Shown here: in pieces, positions 1 to 8,493 of the stretch
Layout: every line of letters begins with the position of its first letter
Numbering within the stretch: the stretch's first letter is position 1
Assembly: GCA_913060665.1 (NCBI GenBank)
Contig: CAJXUY010000002.1
Coordinates: 124,001-188,000 of the forward strand
DNA length: 64,000 nt
Reading direction: 5' to 3'
Source of the DNA: an uncultured Oleiphilaceae bacterium
GTDB lineage: Bacteria; Pseudomonadota; Gammaproteobacteria; Pseudomonadales; Oleiphilaceae
Made by a program: the position numbers and the translations under genes
Notes under the pieces: generated by a model
Told to the model about the DNA's origin: nothing
What the model saw: only the letters and a program-made list of their open reading frames with translations
The model's database searches: none

Positions 1-467
1 GGTTAACTGCTGTCAAAGGCAATTTAGCACAAAAACCCCAAGGCAATGACCGAGCCCAAGTTAAGGCGATTAAAGAAGGTGTTTGTGATCTAGCTATCGG
101 TAACAACTACTATTACGGAAAGATGCTGATGGATAAAGAACAATCGGCATGGGCAAGATCTGTCAGTATTGTTTTCCCAAACCAAGGTGACCGAGGAACC
201 CATGTTAACATCAGTGGAGTTTCACTTACCAAAAGTGCGCCAAACAAAGATAACGCCATCAAGCTTATGAATTTTTTATCTGAGGCGCCTGCTCAGAGAA
301 TATATGCAGAACAAAATTTTGAATACCCTGTTAAACCGGGTGTAGAGCCTTCAGCACTGGTTGCATCATGGGGAACATTCAAGTCAGACCCATTACCACT
401 CAACGAAATAGCAAAATATCGTACCTTAGCGGTTAAACTTGTTGATAAAACAGGCTTTGACAACTAG
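1..467 (+). CDS. fbpA: Ferric-iron ABC transporter substrate-binding protein, C-terminal part
   Basis: Periplasmic Fe(III)-binding protein delivering iron to the permease encoded next. The frame is open from the window edge (codons in phase with base 3) and ends at TAG 465-467, so the N-terminus lies outside. Visible is the family's GNDRAQVKAIKEG stretch followed by NNYYYGKM; tandem tyrosines are the iron ligands in FutA/FbpA-type proteins. An ATG at 123 is internal, not a start. The downstream permease on the same strand supports an iron-uptake operon. Substrate is inferred from the tyrosine motif, not shown. Confidence 0.85.
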   Translation, partial: LTAVKGNLAQKPQGNDRAQVKAIKEGVCDLAIGNNYYYGKMLMDKEQSAWARSVSIVFPNQGDRGTHVNISGVSLTKSAPNKDNAIKLMNFLSEAPAQRIYAEQNFEYPVKPGVEPSALVASWGTFKSDPLPLNEIAKYRTLAVKLVDKTGFDN

Positions 468-474
468 AGTAAAA

Positions 475-506
475 GCCCGGTCACAGACTTATATCTGAGT
501 CCGGGC
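475..506 (+). terminator. Hairpin between binding protein and permease
   Basis: GCCCGG (475-480) pairs with CCGGGC (501-506), with an inner CAGA/TCTG pairing. Only a short T-rich tail follows, so this may be a partial terminator or mRNA-stabilising hairpin that lowers permease expression relative to the binding protein, a common design in ABC operons. Confidence 0.5.
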
Positions 507-533
507 AATTTACAGTTACCTTCGGCCTAATTA

Positions 534-2204
534 ATGTATACACAGACCCAATCGGCGCCTCTTAGCCGTTTTTTTCGTAACCCTTGGTTTCTATCTTCTG
601 CTTTTATAGCATTTATGGTCGGGCTACCGATCATCGCCGTCTTCTACCTCGCATTTTACCCCGAAGAGAATATCTGGCCCCACCTATTAGACACTGTACT
701 TCCTGGGTATATCTTCAACACCTTAATACTAATGACCGGCGTCGGCTCTTTAAGCTTGTTTATGGGTGTTGGGGCTGCATGGTTGGTTACAATGTGTAAG
801 TTTCCCGGTAGAAAAATACTGGAATGGGCACTCCTACTGCCTTTTGCCGTACCTGCCTATGTTATTGCTTATGTGTATACCGACTTACTTGAATATGCAG
901 GGGTCGTTCAAGGTACTCTTCGCGACTTGTTTGGCTGGGGCTCTTATCAAGATTACTGGTTCCCTGAAATACGGAGCATGGGTGGGGCCATCACTATGAT
1001 GGCATTAGTACTATACCCTTATGTTTATTTGATGAGCCGAGCGGCTTTTCTAGAGCAGTCAATGTCGCTATTTTCGGTTAGTAGAAATCTCGGGCATACC
1101 CCTCTGCAGAGTTTTTTAAGAGTTTCGCTACCTGTCGCTCGCCCTGCTATTGCGGTTGGGCTTTCGCTAGTATTAATGGAGACATTAAATGACTTTGGAA
1201 CCGTAGATTTTTTTGCAGTTAAGACCTTAACCGCCGGCCTCTATGACACTTGGTTAAACATGGGGAATTTAGGAGGAGCAGCACAAATAGCCAGCTTAAT
1301 GCTAATTTTTGTTGTGACCCTTATCTACATGGAGCGTTTTTCGCGCCGCAAACAAAAGCAATTTGAATCAAAAAACCAAGGACAATCTCTTGAACAGTTC
1401 CAATTAATTGGTGTTAAAGCGGTAGCGGCTACATTGTTTTGTTTACTTCCTGTAGTGGCAGGTTTTCTTATACCCGTATCTGTTCTTGGTTACTACGCAT
1501 ATCTCTACTTTGACGTAAGTTGGACGAGTAAATTCGTGAGCTACGCACTTAATAGCTTCACACTTTCGGTTATCGCCGCAGTCATCACTATTATCATTGG
1601 TGTTACCCTTGCCTATAGTAAACGCCTCAATTCAGAAGGTGCCACCAATATACTCGTTCGCTTTTCAGGTTTGGGCTATGCCATGCCTGGAGCTGTTCTA
1701 GCCGTAGGTATTATTGTACCGTTCGCAGCCTTCGACAATGCTTTGGATGATTTTTTACGACAGTATTTCGGAGTCTCAACCGGGCTATTGTTGAGCGGTA
1801 CAACCTTTGCGATAATTTTTGCATATACAGTTCGATTTCTAGCGGTATCCGCTGGCGCTGTCGAGTCTAGCCTTACCAAGGTAACACCTAGCATGGATAT
1901 GGCGTCGCGATCATTAGGCAGAAACAATCTCAGCACCCTACTTCGCGTTCATTTACCGATTATTAGAGGCGGCATATTAACGGCCGCCCTCGTCGTTTTC
2001 GTTGACTGTATGAAAGAGCTGCCTGCCACTCTTATTTTAAGACCCTTTAATTTTGAAACACTAGCAACACATGTTTATCAACTTGCCTCTGATGAGCTGT
2101 TAGAGCAAAGCGCGCTGGCATCACTGATCATCGTTTTAGTAGGTATAATGCCAGTAATTTTTTTGAATAAGTCTATATCTTCGACCCGTGCGAGAAGTAA
2201 ATAA
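534..2204 (+). CDS. fbpB: Ferric-iron ABC transporter permease (fused double-domain)
   Basis: Inner-membrane permease of 556 aa with about twelve hydrophobic segments in two homologous halves, each with an ABC-permease 'EAA'-like loop (around residues 170-210, ending in LPVARPAIAVG, and around 445-485, ending in LPIIRGGIL). The length fits the SfuB/FbpB family, in which two permease modules are fused. The start ATG at 534 has no strong Shine-Dalgarno, suggesting coupling to the upstream gene 66 bp away. No ATPase gene follows, so the ATP-binding subunit must be encoded elsewhere. Confidence 0.9.
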   Translation: MYTQTQSAPLSRFFRNPWFLSSAFIAFMVGLPIIAVFYLAFYPEENIWPHLLDTVLPGYIFNTLILMTGVGSLSLFMGVGAAWLVTMCKFPGRKILEWALLLPFAVPAYVIAYVYTDLLEYAGVVQGTLRDLFGWGSYQDYWFPEIRSMGGAITMMALVLYPYVYLMSRAAFLEQSMSLFSVSRNLGHTPLQSFLRVSLPVARPAIAVGLSLVLMETLNDFGTVDFFAVKTLTAGLYDTWLNMGNLGGAAQIASLMLIFVVTLIYMERFSRRKQKQFESKNQGQSLEQFQLIGVKAVAATLFCLLPVVAGFLIPVSVLGYYAYLYFDVSWTSKFVSYALNSFTLSVIAAVITIIIGVTLAYSKRLNSEGATNILVRFSGLGYAMPGAVLAVGIIVPFAAFDNALDDFLRQYFGVSTGLLLSGTTFAIIFAYTVRFLAVSAGAVESSLTKVTPSMDMASRSLGRNNLSTLLRVHLPIIRGGILTAALVVFVDCMKELPATLILRPFNFETLATHVYQLASDELLEQSALASLIIVLVGIMPVIFLNKSISSTRARSK

Positions 2205-2241
2205 ATATTGGCCTAATGGCCGTCTTAAAAACTATACTCCC

Positions 2242-2275
2242 AGGGCTAAAATAATCTTTTAACTATTTTAACCCT
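2242..2275 (+). terminator. Inverted repeat after the iron permease
   Basis: AGGGcTAAAATA (2242-2253) and TATTTTAaCCCT (2264-2275) form an imperfect 12-bp stem 38 bp after the permease stop. A smaller GGCC-TAAT-GGCC hairpin precedes it near 2210. There is no clear T run, so termination is likely but not certain. Confidence 0.35.
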
Positions 2276-2418
2276 AATAAGCCGATCATAGACTTGACAC
2301 TATTTCACGGAACAAGGAAGATTCCATCCTTTGCAATAAAGAATCATTAAACCATTTGACGGCAATTAGTATTTCACTCCATAACAATAATAAAACCAGA
2401 CTAAAGCGGAAGTAGTGA

Positions 2419-2832
2419 ATGGAACACGGCGAACCTCAGCTAATACGTAAAAGTAACAGAAAAAGTAGTTCAGCCTTTTTCTGCACTATGTGCAAGCAAG
2501 GTAAAATGGAGCCTCTACTTCAAGAGGGGGAACCTGAATATACTGACATGTTCGAGTGTGACCAATGTAATCATCAAGCGACTATTCCATCATTGGTAAT
2601 CATATCCAGTCAGCTTATTTCAGCGATTATGGGGGGAGCGCTTTCGGTATATCTATTTATCCAAAACCTGTCTAAGGTACTCACTTCATTTCAGTTTAAT
2701 ACCACCGACAAGCACTCTCTAAACTTCACACTCATGGTGATAGCCGCGTTATTTCTGGTTGGGTTCGGGTATATTCTCTATCGCGCGTTTATAGGTATTA
2801 GCCGTAGAAAAATATACAAACGTAGCTACTAA
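2419..2832 (+). CDS. Zinc-ribbon protein with two membrane segments, unknown function
   Basis: 137 aa, not recognised. Residues about 22-50 contain CTMC...CDQC, a four-cysteine zinc-ribbon pattern. Two hydrophobic segments follow (about 57-80 and 95-118), and the C-terminus is basic. GGAAG lies about seven bases before the ATG, giving a good ribosome site. It stands alone between the iron operon and the convergent kinase gene. A cytosolic zinc ribbon anchored in the membrane is inferred; no function can be assigned. Confidence 0.7.
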   Translation: MEHGEPQLIRKSNRKSSSAFFCTMCKQGKMEPLLQEGEPEYTDMFECDQCNHQATIPSLVIISSQLISAIMGGALSVYLFIQNLSKVLTSFQFNTTDKHSLNFTLMVIAALFLVGFGYILYRAFIGISRRKIYKRSY

Positions 2833-2942
2833 CTAGATCAGCATATCAAGAACCCAGAAAGAGAGGGCCCCGATATACCGGATCTCCTTAAATATTTTTG
2901 AGCAAAACCGTGTAGAGGAACTAACGGATGATGGAGTTAACC

Positions 2943-4667
2943 TTAGTTAAAGAATGAGTCAATGACCGAAATAATAACCTCATCATGGCCTGTCAACAGC
3001 ACTATGTTCAGGCTCAGCGAGATCACAGCTATAGTCGTAATAACCACAATCGGCCATAATCGAGTACTACGCTCATCATCTATTGCAGGGTTACCATCGC
3101 TACCCCCGCGCTTGCTGTTAGGTTTAACCACCGTTTCCTGCTCTTCGACCAATACATACAACTCCGACTGCACCGACTCTACACTTTGAGGTCTTTGCAA
3201 TGGATCTTGATCCAGCATCCTGACTAATAACGCCTGAAGATCACAGTCTAATGTTTCAAATACTTTAGTCTTTACTAGGCTTCCTACCTTAAACTCTGGT
3301 GGCATACCCGTCAGTGTATGGAAAAATATCGCGCCTAGAGAAAAAATATCGGTTAGTTCGTTGTTCTCTTTTCCTTCAGGTCGATACCAGTTCTTTTTAT
3401 CAGCATCAATTCTATAGTGTTCATCTAAGCCAAAGTCAGAAATTCTTGGTTGCAAGCTAGATGTTAACAGAATATTGCTAGGCCTCAGGTTTCCATGAAT
3501 CACTCGGTTCCTATGAGCAAATGCCAACCCCTCACAGATTTGATTCGCGAGTGGCAAAAAAGAAGCCAGCGGCATGGGCTCAATCAGGCGGTCTTGAAGC
3601 GTGCCCCCGGCGATATATTCCATAACAATAATAAATACATGTTCTTTATTAGATGTGCCGTGAATATTCGCGATATTCGGGTGTTTAAGCTGACTTAGTA
3701 TTTTCGCCTCTTTTAGACCTGAAGACGGCCCTACTTTTTTCTTAATCACTAACAGGTTATTTGAAGACTTCTCTTCATACAGGTACACCGCTCCGTGGTT
3801 ATCGTCCCGAATAACATCTAACAAACCGAAGCGTTTTTTAATGGCCGCTAACCCTTCGCCAGCACGATCTTGCTGTGCCTTACCCAAGTGCTGCCCTTGC
3901 ATAACTCGCAATATTATATTCTTAACATTTTCAACAGAGGTCGGCCTATCCTCACGATGCTGAGAGAGGCACTGTATTACAAGAGCATTAAGTTCTTCTG
4001 ACACATCAGGTACAAGCGAGGTTAATGATTTTAAGGGCTTAGCAGGAAGCTGACCACTGATGAGTTCATAAATAACGACACCCAACGAATAAATGTCACT
4101 CTGTTCGGATGTTTCTGAAATACCTAGCTGTTGCTCTGGGGCCATATAGGCTTCGGTTCCCATTACCAACTTAGTCTCACGCTCGTCGCCCGCTTGTTTA
4201 TCTTTAAAAAAAGACGCGATACCAAAGTCAAGAAGGCGAGCATTACCTTCATTATCAACTAATATATTTGCAGGCTTGATGTCTCTGTGAATAACGCCTA
4301 ATTTATGTGCGTAAGCCAGCCCTTTACAGACTTGAATAAGAAGGTCAATTTTACGGTTGAAAGATAGCGAATTCTGATAGATGACATCACTTAACGTCTG
4401 CCCTTCGACAAACTCCATGATAAATACCGGCCGCCCTGAACTTGTGGTGCCTTTATCGATAACATGAATAATATTGGGGTGATTAAGCCCTGCAATAATT
4501 AAAGATTCACGCTTAAATCGCTTGATAATCGATGGATTATCAGACAGATCAGCAGACAACACTTTAATCGCAACTTGCCTGTTCAACGAGTTTTGTACGC
4601 CACGGTACACCGTCGCCATTCCACCTTCACCGATTACTTCAAGATATTGATATCGTCCATCTGCCAT
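2943..4667 (-). CDS. Membrane-anchored Ser/Thr protein kinase with a second pseudokinase domain
   Basis: 574 aa with two Hanks-type kinase domains. Domain 1 (about 7-255) is complete: GEGGMATVY glycine loop (13-21), VAIK lysine (35), HRDIKPAN (127-134), DFG (147-149) and APEQ (176-179). Domain 2 (about 280-505) has a weak glycine loop, IHGNLRPSN in place of HRDxKxxN (390-398) and a retained DFG (411-413); loss of the catalytic Asp makes it a likely pseudokinase. A hydrophobic segment at about 537-558 anchors the protein, leaving only a short tail outside. ATG lies 3 bp after the PP2C stop, so the pair is translationally coupled. Confidence 0.9.
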   Translation of the reverse strand: MADGRYQYLEVIGEGGMATVYRGVQNSLNRQVAIKVLSADLSDNPSIIKRFKRESLIIAGLNHPNIIHVIDKGTTSSGRPVFIMEFVEGQTLSDVIYQNSLSFNRKIDLLIQVCKGLAYAHKLGVIHRDIKPANILVDNEGNARLLDFGIASFFKDKQAGDERETKLVMGTEAYMAPEQQLGISETSEQSDIYSLGVVIYELISGQLPAKPLKSLTSLVPDVSEELNALVIQCLSQHREDRPTSVENVKNIILRVMQGQHLGKAQQDRAGEGLAAIKKRFGLLDVIRDDNHGAVYLYEEKSSNNLLVIKKKVGPSSGLKEAKILSQLKHPNIANIHGTSNKEHVFIIVMEYIAGGTLQDRLIEPMPLASFLPLANQICEGLAFAHRNRVIHGNLRPSNILLTSSLQPRISDFGLDEHYRIDADKKNWYRPEGKENNELTDIFSLGAIFFHTLTGMPPEFKVGSLVKTKVFETLDCDLQALLVRMLDQDPLQRPQSVESVQSELYVLVEEQETVVKPNSKRGGSDGNPAIDDERSTRLWPIVVITTIAVISLSLNIVLLTGHDEVIISVIDSFFN

Positions 4668-4670
4668 TTT

Positions 4671-5534
4671 TTACGCCACCCAGACTGCAATGCTAACAAC
4701 CACCAATGCGGCAACAACACCAAGTACCATATACTTAAGTGCTGACTGTGGTTTTCCAATGGAAGCGACTTGGTTGGCCTTAGTATCAGCCGATCCAGGA
4801 GCCATATCTAAATTGGTTGCATTAACACTCTGTCGGTCAAGTTCAACTAATGCCAACGTAATATTATCGCTCCCACCGTTGCTCAGAGCCTTATCAACCA
4901 GCCCTTCAACAATAATCTTAAGTGGTTTGCCTTGGTTGAACGAAGCCAGTATTTCAATATCTTCAATCTCGCCAGAAAGTCCATCGCTGCAAAGCAATAA
5001 CCGCTCCCCTGCACCGAGGTCACCTTCACACAGGTCTACTTTCCAGCCTGCATCGTCAACCCCTACCGCATGTATCAATACTCGCTGAGAGGGGTGCAAA
5101 CGCGCCTCCTCAACACTTATTTCACCCGTCTCAACCAACAGCTGTGCTTGGTTATGGTCTACCGTCAACTGGCTAATATCATCGTTTTGACTGATTAAAT
5201 AAGCACGACTATCTCCAACCCAACAAATCTGGTAATGCGTTCCTTTAAAGTGGACTGCAACAACCGTTGATGCCATTCCTGAGACTTCGGGTTTATCACG
5301 CCCCAATTTCATAACCGTTAAGTGGGCATCTTCTACCGCCTCTTTTAATGTACTTCCTAACCGAATTTTTCTTTCAATTGTTTGCGACACCACTTGGCTG
5401 GCAAAGTCTCCGTGTGCACTCCCCCCTACTCCATCAGCTACTAACCAAAGACCCAACTCTGGATTTTCTATAAAGCTATCCTCATTGCAGGACCTAACAT
5501 GGCCGATATGGGATTTAGCTACTGACGCAAACAT
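4671..5534 (-). CDS. PP2C-family Ser/Thr protein phosphatase, membrane-anchored
   Basis: Removes phosphate from Ser/Thr residues and is the natural counterpart of the downstream kinase. PP2C motifs are visible: RSCNEDSF near the N-terminus, VADGVGGSAHGDFAS, WVGDSRAYL, LCSDGLSG and SDNITLALV, together giving the metal-binding aspartates. A C-terminal hydrophobic stretch (last 20 residues) is a membrane anchor. I start at ATG 5534, behind GGGGGTGG, because family members begin close to the S-x-K-x-G-x-VR motif; an in-frame ATG at 5552 lacks a ribosome site. It forms a two-gene operon with the kinase. Confidence 0.88.
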   Translation of the reverse strand: MFASVAKSHIGHVRSCNEDSFIENPELGLWLVADGVGGSAHGDFASQVVSQTIERKIRLGSTLKEAVEDAHLTVMKLGRDKPEVSGMASTVVAVHFKGTHYQICWVGDSRAYLISQNDDISQLTVDHNQAQLLVETGEISVEEARLHPSQRVLIHAVGVDDAGWKVDLCEGDLGAGERLLLCSDGLSGEIEDIEILASFNQGKPLKIIVEGLVDKALSNGGSDNITLALVELDRQSVNATNLDMAPGSADTKANQVASIGKPQSALKYMVLGVVAALVVVSIAVWVA

Positions 5535-5763
5535 AACCGCCACCCCCATCATGTATTAACAAAACAAGACTCATCGATAAAGACCCTAGTAAAAGTACGA
5601 GAACACTCATCAGTATAGATTAAAAAACACCTTTAACATCAAATATCGTTTGGTTTCATTTATTTACAAATGAAACCTAATTAAAGTCCGCAATTAAACG
5701 TTAAGCGCTATACTCTTTAGCAATACTTTCAATTTTATACTCTGGTGCATCAAGGTTTTTAAC

Positions 5764-6654
5764 ATGTTAAAGCTCCAATTTAGGGATAGACGGCAAGAAG
5801 CTATATGGTTGGTAGACTCATTGTTTACGATAGGACGTTCACAAAAGAATAGTCTGGTGATCAATGAAGCTAGCATCTCCGATACTCACCTAGAGATACG
5901 GACTAAAAACAACCAAACCACTATCCTAAGCAAAGACCCTGCAAGCGCCAGCTATATCAACGATGAAAAAATACTCAATGAAAAAGTACTGACAGCCGGA
6001 GATGTTATTAAGTTAGGCAAGATCCAACTTGATGTTATTGACCCTCATTCGACCCAGTATCAATCTGCAATCGGCTTAAAGCCAGGTACCTCACCAGAGT
6101 GGACGTTAAAGTCGACCGCTAGCTGGATGGAAAACGAGGTATTCCCTATCAATAAAAAGGCGTCTTTAGGTCGAGACGCAAGTTGTGACATCAGCATTCC
6201 CGTCGAACATCTTTCGAGACGCCATGCAGAAGTAGAAGCCAAGGGCGGAAAGCTACTCGTTAGAGACTTGGATTCATCCAATGGGACTTTTCTCAATGGT
6301 CAGAGAATAACCGAAAGTTATGCTAAGCCTGGTGACAAGATAAAGCTTGATGTCATCACGTTTGAAGTCATAGGCCCTATAGAAGATCCGAATAAAACCA
6401 TTGTTAGAAGCGCCCCCTCTTCAGCAGTGCGCAAAAAAACCAAGCCTATAATCCAGCCCCAACAAAATTCTAAGGAATCTAAATCAAGAAAGTCGACCCC
6501 GAAGCCCGCGATTCAAAAACGCTCTCTGGCCTCTGGCGGCAAGCAATCCTGGATAGAAGAGCCCGGTACAACGAAAAGTAGTCATCACTATTGGTGGTTT
6601 GCTATCGCCGGTTTTGCGATTACATTACTCGCTATTGTTTTTTTTCTTAGCTAA
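5764..6654 (+). CDS. Tandem FHA-domain protein with C-terminal membrane anchor
   Basis: 296 aa. FHA domains bind phosphothreonine, so this is a plausible reader for the adjacent kinase/phosphatase pair, from which it diverges by about 230 bp. The first FHA (about 5-90) is degenerate: GRSQKNSLVI is kept, but SRxHA is replaced by SDTHLEI. The second (about 125-205) is canonical: LGRDASCDISI, LSRRHAEV and DLDSSNGTFLNG. A Ser/Lys/Pro-rich linker leads to a transmembrane segment at the extreme C-terminus. No secretion-system genes are nearby, so a type VI role cannot be claimed. Confidence 0.87.
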   Translation: MLKLQFRDRRQEAIWLVDSLFTIGRSQKNSLVINEASISDTHLEIRTKNNQTTILSKDPASASYINDEKILNEKVLTAGDVIKLGKIQLDVIDPHSTQYQSAIGLKPGTSPEWTLKSTASWMENEVFPINKKASLGRDASCDISIPVEHLSRRHAEVEAKGGKLLVRDLDSSNGTFLNGQRITESYAKPGDKIKLDVITFEVIGPIEDPNKTIVRSAPSSAVRKKTKPIIQPQQNSKESKSRKSTPKPAIQKRSLASGGKQSWIEEPGTTKSSHHYWWFAIAGFAITLLAIVFFLS

Positions 6655-6683
6655 TAAGTCGCCGTTTTCTCGAAGCGAGTGCA

Positions 6684-7154
6684 CTATATCCAACCATGAC
6701 TACCTGCAACCGCACCTGCCACCGTTACCAGGCTAACCGTCAATAGCAACCAGTGCATACTCTGAATAGTAGAAAATGTTTTTTCAGGTTGCGCCTGAGC
6801 CTTGCGAATAAATATCTTATGAAGGAACAATGGCTCTAATACAAATAGCATTAGTGTGAATATAACCCAGACAACCACCATCATGGTCATCCACCAATAC
6901 TCTGCCTGGCCAAAGCGACTCCAAGCATCCAGAAGGTGTACCAGATAAAAACCTGAAACCCCAGCCAAGACTGTTGTAACACGAGATTGAAGCGCAAAAC
7001 GACCTTCAACTTGCTCAAAAAAAGCGACACGTTCCTCTGCGGTTTTAAACTGACGTATTGATGGCAAAAGAATTGTCGTTACCATTGCAACCCCGCCGAT
7101 CCAGAAAACAATGCTTAATACATGTAATACTCTTGCCGCTATAAACCCTTCCAT
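6684..7154 (-). CDS. Four-helix integral membrane protein, CopD-like
   Basis: 156 aa with four predicted membrane helices (about 5-25, 58-75, 85-110, 132-152). The LHVLSIVFWIGGVAMV start and conserved histidines resemble the CopD/DUF-type small membrane family, in which buried histidines may bind haem or copper. That link is from recall of the pattern only. It is convergent with the FHA gene, with about 30 bp between stops. ATG 7154 is followed immediately by the hydrophobic N-terminus, so no longer start is needed. Function unassigned. Confidence 0.6.
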   Translation of the reverse strand: MEGFIAARVLHVLSIVFWIGGVAMVTTILLPSIRQFKTAEERVAFFEQVEGRFALQSRVTTVLAGVSGFYLVHLLDAWSRFGQAEYWWMTMMVVVWVIFTLMLFVLEPLFLHKIFIRKAQAQPEKTFSTIQSMHWLLLTVSLVTVAGAVAGSHGWI

Positions 7155-7218
7155 AAATCAATATTCCTGAGACAATAAAGCGTGAACATTCACATTTGTC
7201 ACTAGAAACATTATGCCG

Positions 7219-7491
7219 CTATAAACTTCCTAGCGACTGATAGCGCTCCATCGGGGAGTGAATGTCATGATTACTCTCAAGATAATCTTTTATGTCATCA
7301 GGGCAATTGATATAGAACAACATAAAGTTACGTCGTAGTTCAATATCACGAGAACTATCGGCAAAGCGTATTAGTTCAACAAGGTCTTCATCATTAGTAA
7401 GGTGATAACGTTTCTTATATTTGCTCTGAGCACGAAACGCCATTCTAGTCAGGTGAAAAACACAGGTTTGATTAAGTAATAACTGTTTCAT
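7219..7491 (-). CDS. Small conserved-looking protein, unknown function
   Basis: 90 aa, unrecognised, soluble, rich in charged residues and aromatics (FYINCPDDIKDYLESNHD). I choose ATG 7491 because GGAG lies six bases upstream; the earlier ATG at 7497 directly abuts that GGAG and cannot use it. No motif for DNA or metal binding is evident. It sits between the CopD-like gene (same strand, 65 bp downstream) and the divergent potassium channel. Confidence 0.55.
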   Translation of the reverse strand: MKQLLLNQTCVFHLTRMAFRAQSKYKKRYHLTNDEDLVELIRFADSSRDIELRRNFMLFYINCPDDIKDYLESNHDIHSPMERYQSLGSL

Positions 7492-7692
7492 CAGCATCTC
7501 CGTATGGACCTATCCTAATAGTTAGGCCATATTTTCGAAACTTGCCAGTTAAAACCCAGAAATGCCCCATAAATTTGATAATTATTCACACTCTCATCAA
7601 AAAACCGCAACAAACACGTTTTTTAGCCACGGGAAATCTTTTAAGCTTACAGGTACATCCACTACTCATTACCCTTATTTCATCCAAAATTA

Positions 7693-8397
7693 ATGTATAT
7701 GAAGCTACCTCAGGTTCCAAAGCACAGTTTTTTACTACTTCTTATTAGCCTATTAATCATGCTGATTGTGCCACCATATTTAAGAGTGTACTCGCCGTTT
7801 GAGTTTGAGGGGTTACTGCTCAACCCATTTATTTCAATAATATTCTTAACATCACTTTACCTAGTCACAGATAACCGAAGCTTCTCTCTAATTGGCTTAC
7901 TTATTCTATTACCCGTGCTGGCTATCAATACATTGTATTATTTCGACAGAGAGTACCTAAACTCACCTATCGCTACATTCTCATATATTGCTTTTTTTGC
8001 ATATATCTGCATATTTCTAGTCCGTTTTCTTGCGCGCAGTAAAACCGTATCCATCAATGTTATTTACGCTGCAGTATGCCTCTATTTTTTTATAGTTATT
8101 ATCTGGTCATTTATTTATGTCACCACTTACAACACCCTGGAAAATGCTTTTGCTTTTTCGACTGAACTGCAAAACAGTCTAGCCCCTACTGAAGACCCAA
8201 TCTCTTTATTTTCATATTTTAGTTTTGTGACGATGACCACACTAGGGTACGGCGATATAACCCCGATACACCCGATTTCAAGAGCATGGGTGTCAGCTCA
8301 ATCAGTATTAGGGCAACTTTATCTGGCTATAGTCATGGCAAGGTTTGTAGGGCTCTATATCTCAGATAGTAGAACACAAAGAAAAAAGAGCGCTTAA
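7693..8397 (+). CDS. Ion channel with potassium selectivity filter
   Basis: 234 aa membrane protein. Six or so hydrophobic segments end in a classic pore module: a helix at about 135-155, a pore loop with TMTTLGYGDITP (about 178-189) containing the TxGYG-D filter, and a last helix at about 200-220. Hence a voltage-gated-like or two-pore-helix K+ channel of the inner membrane. No cytoplasmic RCK or cyclic-nucleotide domain is present. The stop codon lies inside a strong hairpin (8390-8414). The start is the first ATG of the MYMKLP sequence; an alternative ATG follows two codons later. Confidence 0.82.
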   Translation: MYMKLPQVPKHSFLLLLISLLIMLIVPPYLRVYSPFEFEGLLLNPFISIIFLTSLYLVTDNRSFSLIGLLILLPVLAINTLYYFDREYLNSPIATFSYIAFFAYICIFLVRFLARSKTVSINVIYAAVCLYFFIVIIWSFIYVTTYNTLENAFAFSTELQNSLAPTEDPISLFSYFSFVTMTTLGYGDITPIHPISRAWVSAQSVLGQLYLAIVMARFVGLYISDSRTQRKKSA

Positions 8398-8414
8398 CCA
8401 GAAAGGTTAAGCGC
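8390..8414 (+). terminator. Hairpin overlapping the channel stop codon
   Basis: GCGCTTAACC (8390-8399) pairs perfectly with GGTTAAGCGC (8405-8414) around a five-base loop; the TAA stop is within the left arm. The tail is not T-rich, but position between convergent genes supports a shared terminator. Confidence 0.6.
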
Positions 8415-8493
8415 GTGTATCATTTAGGGCAAACGTTCCGCTTCGCGGGGGTGACTCTTTTTCGTGCGAGTATGATTAAATAAGTATCTTAAG

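Noticed and set aside
2943-6654. Type VI secretion regulatory locus
   Set aside because: Kinase, phosphatase and FHA genes are present but no tss/tag structural gene occurs in the window.
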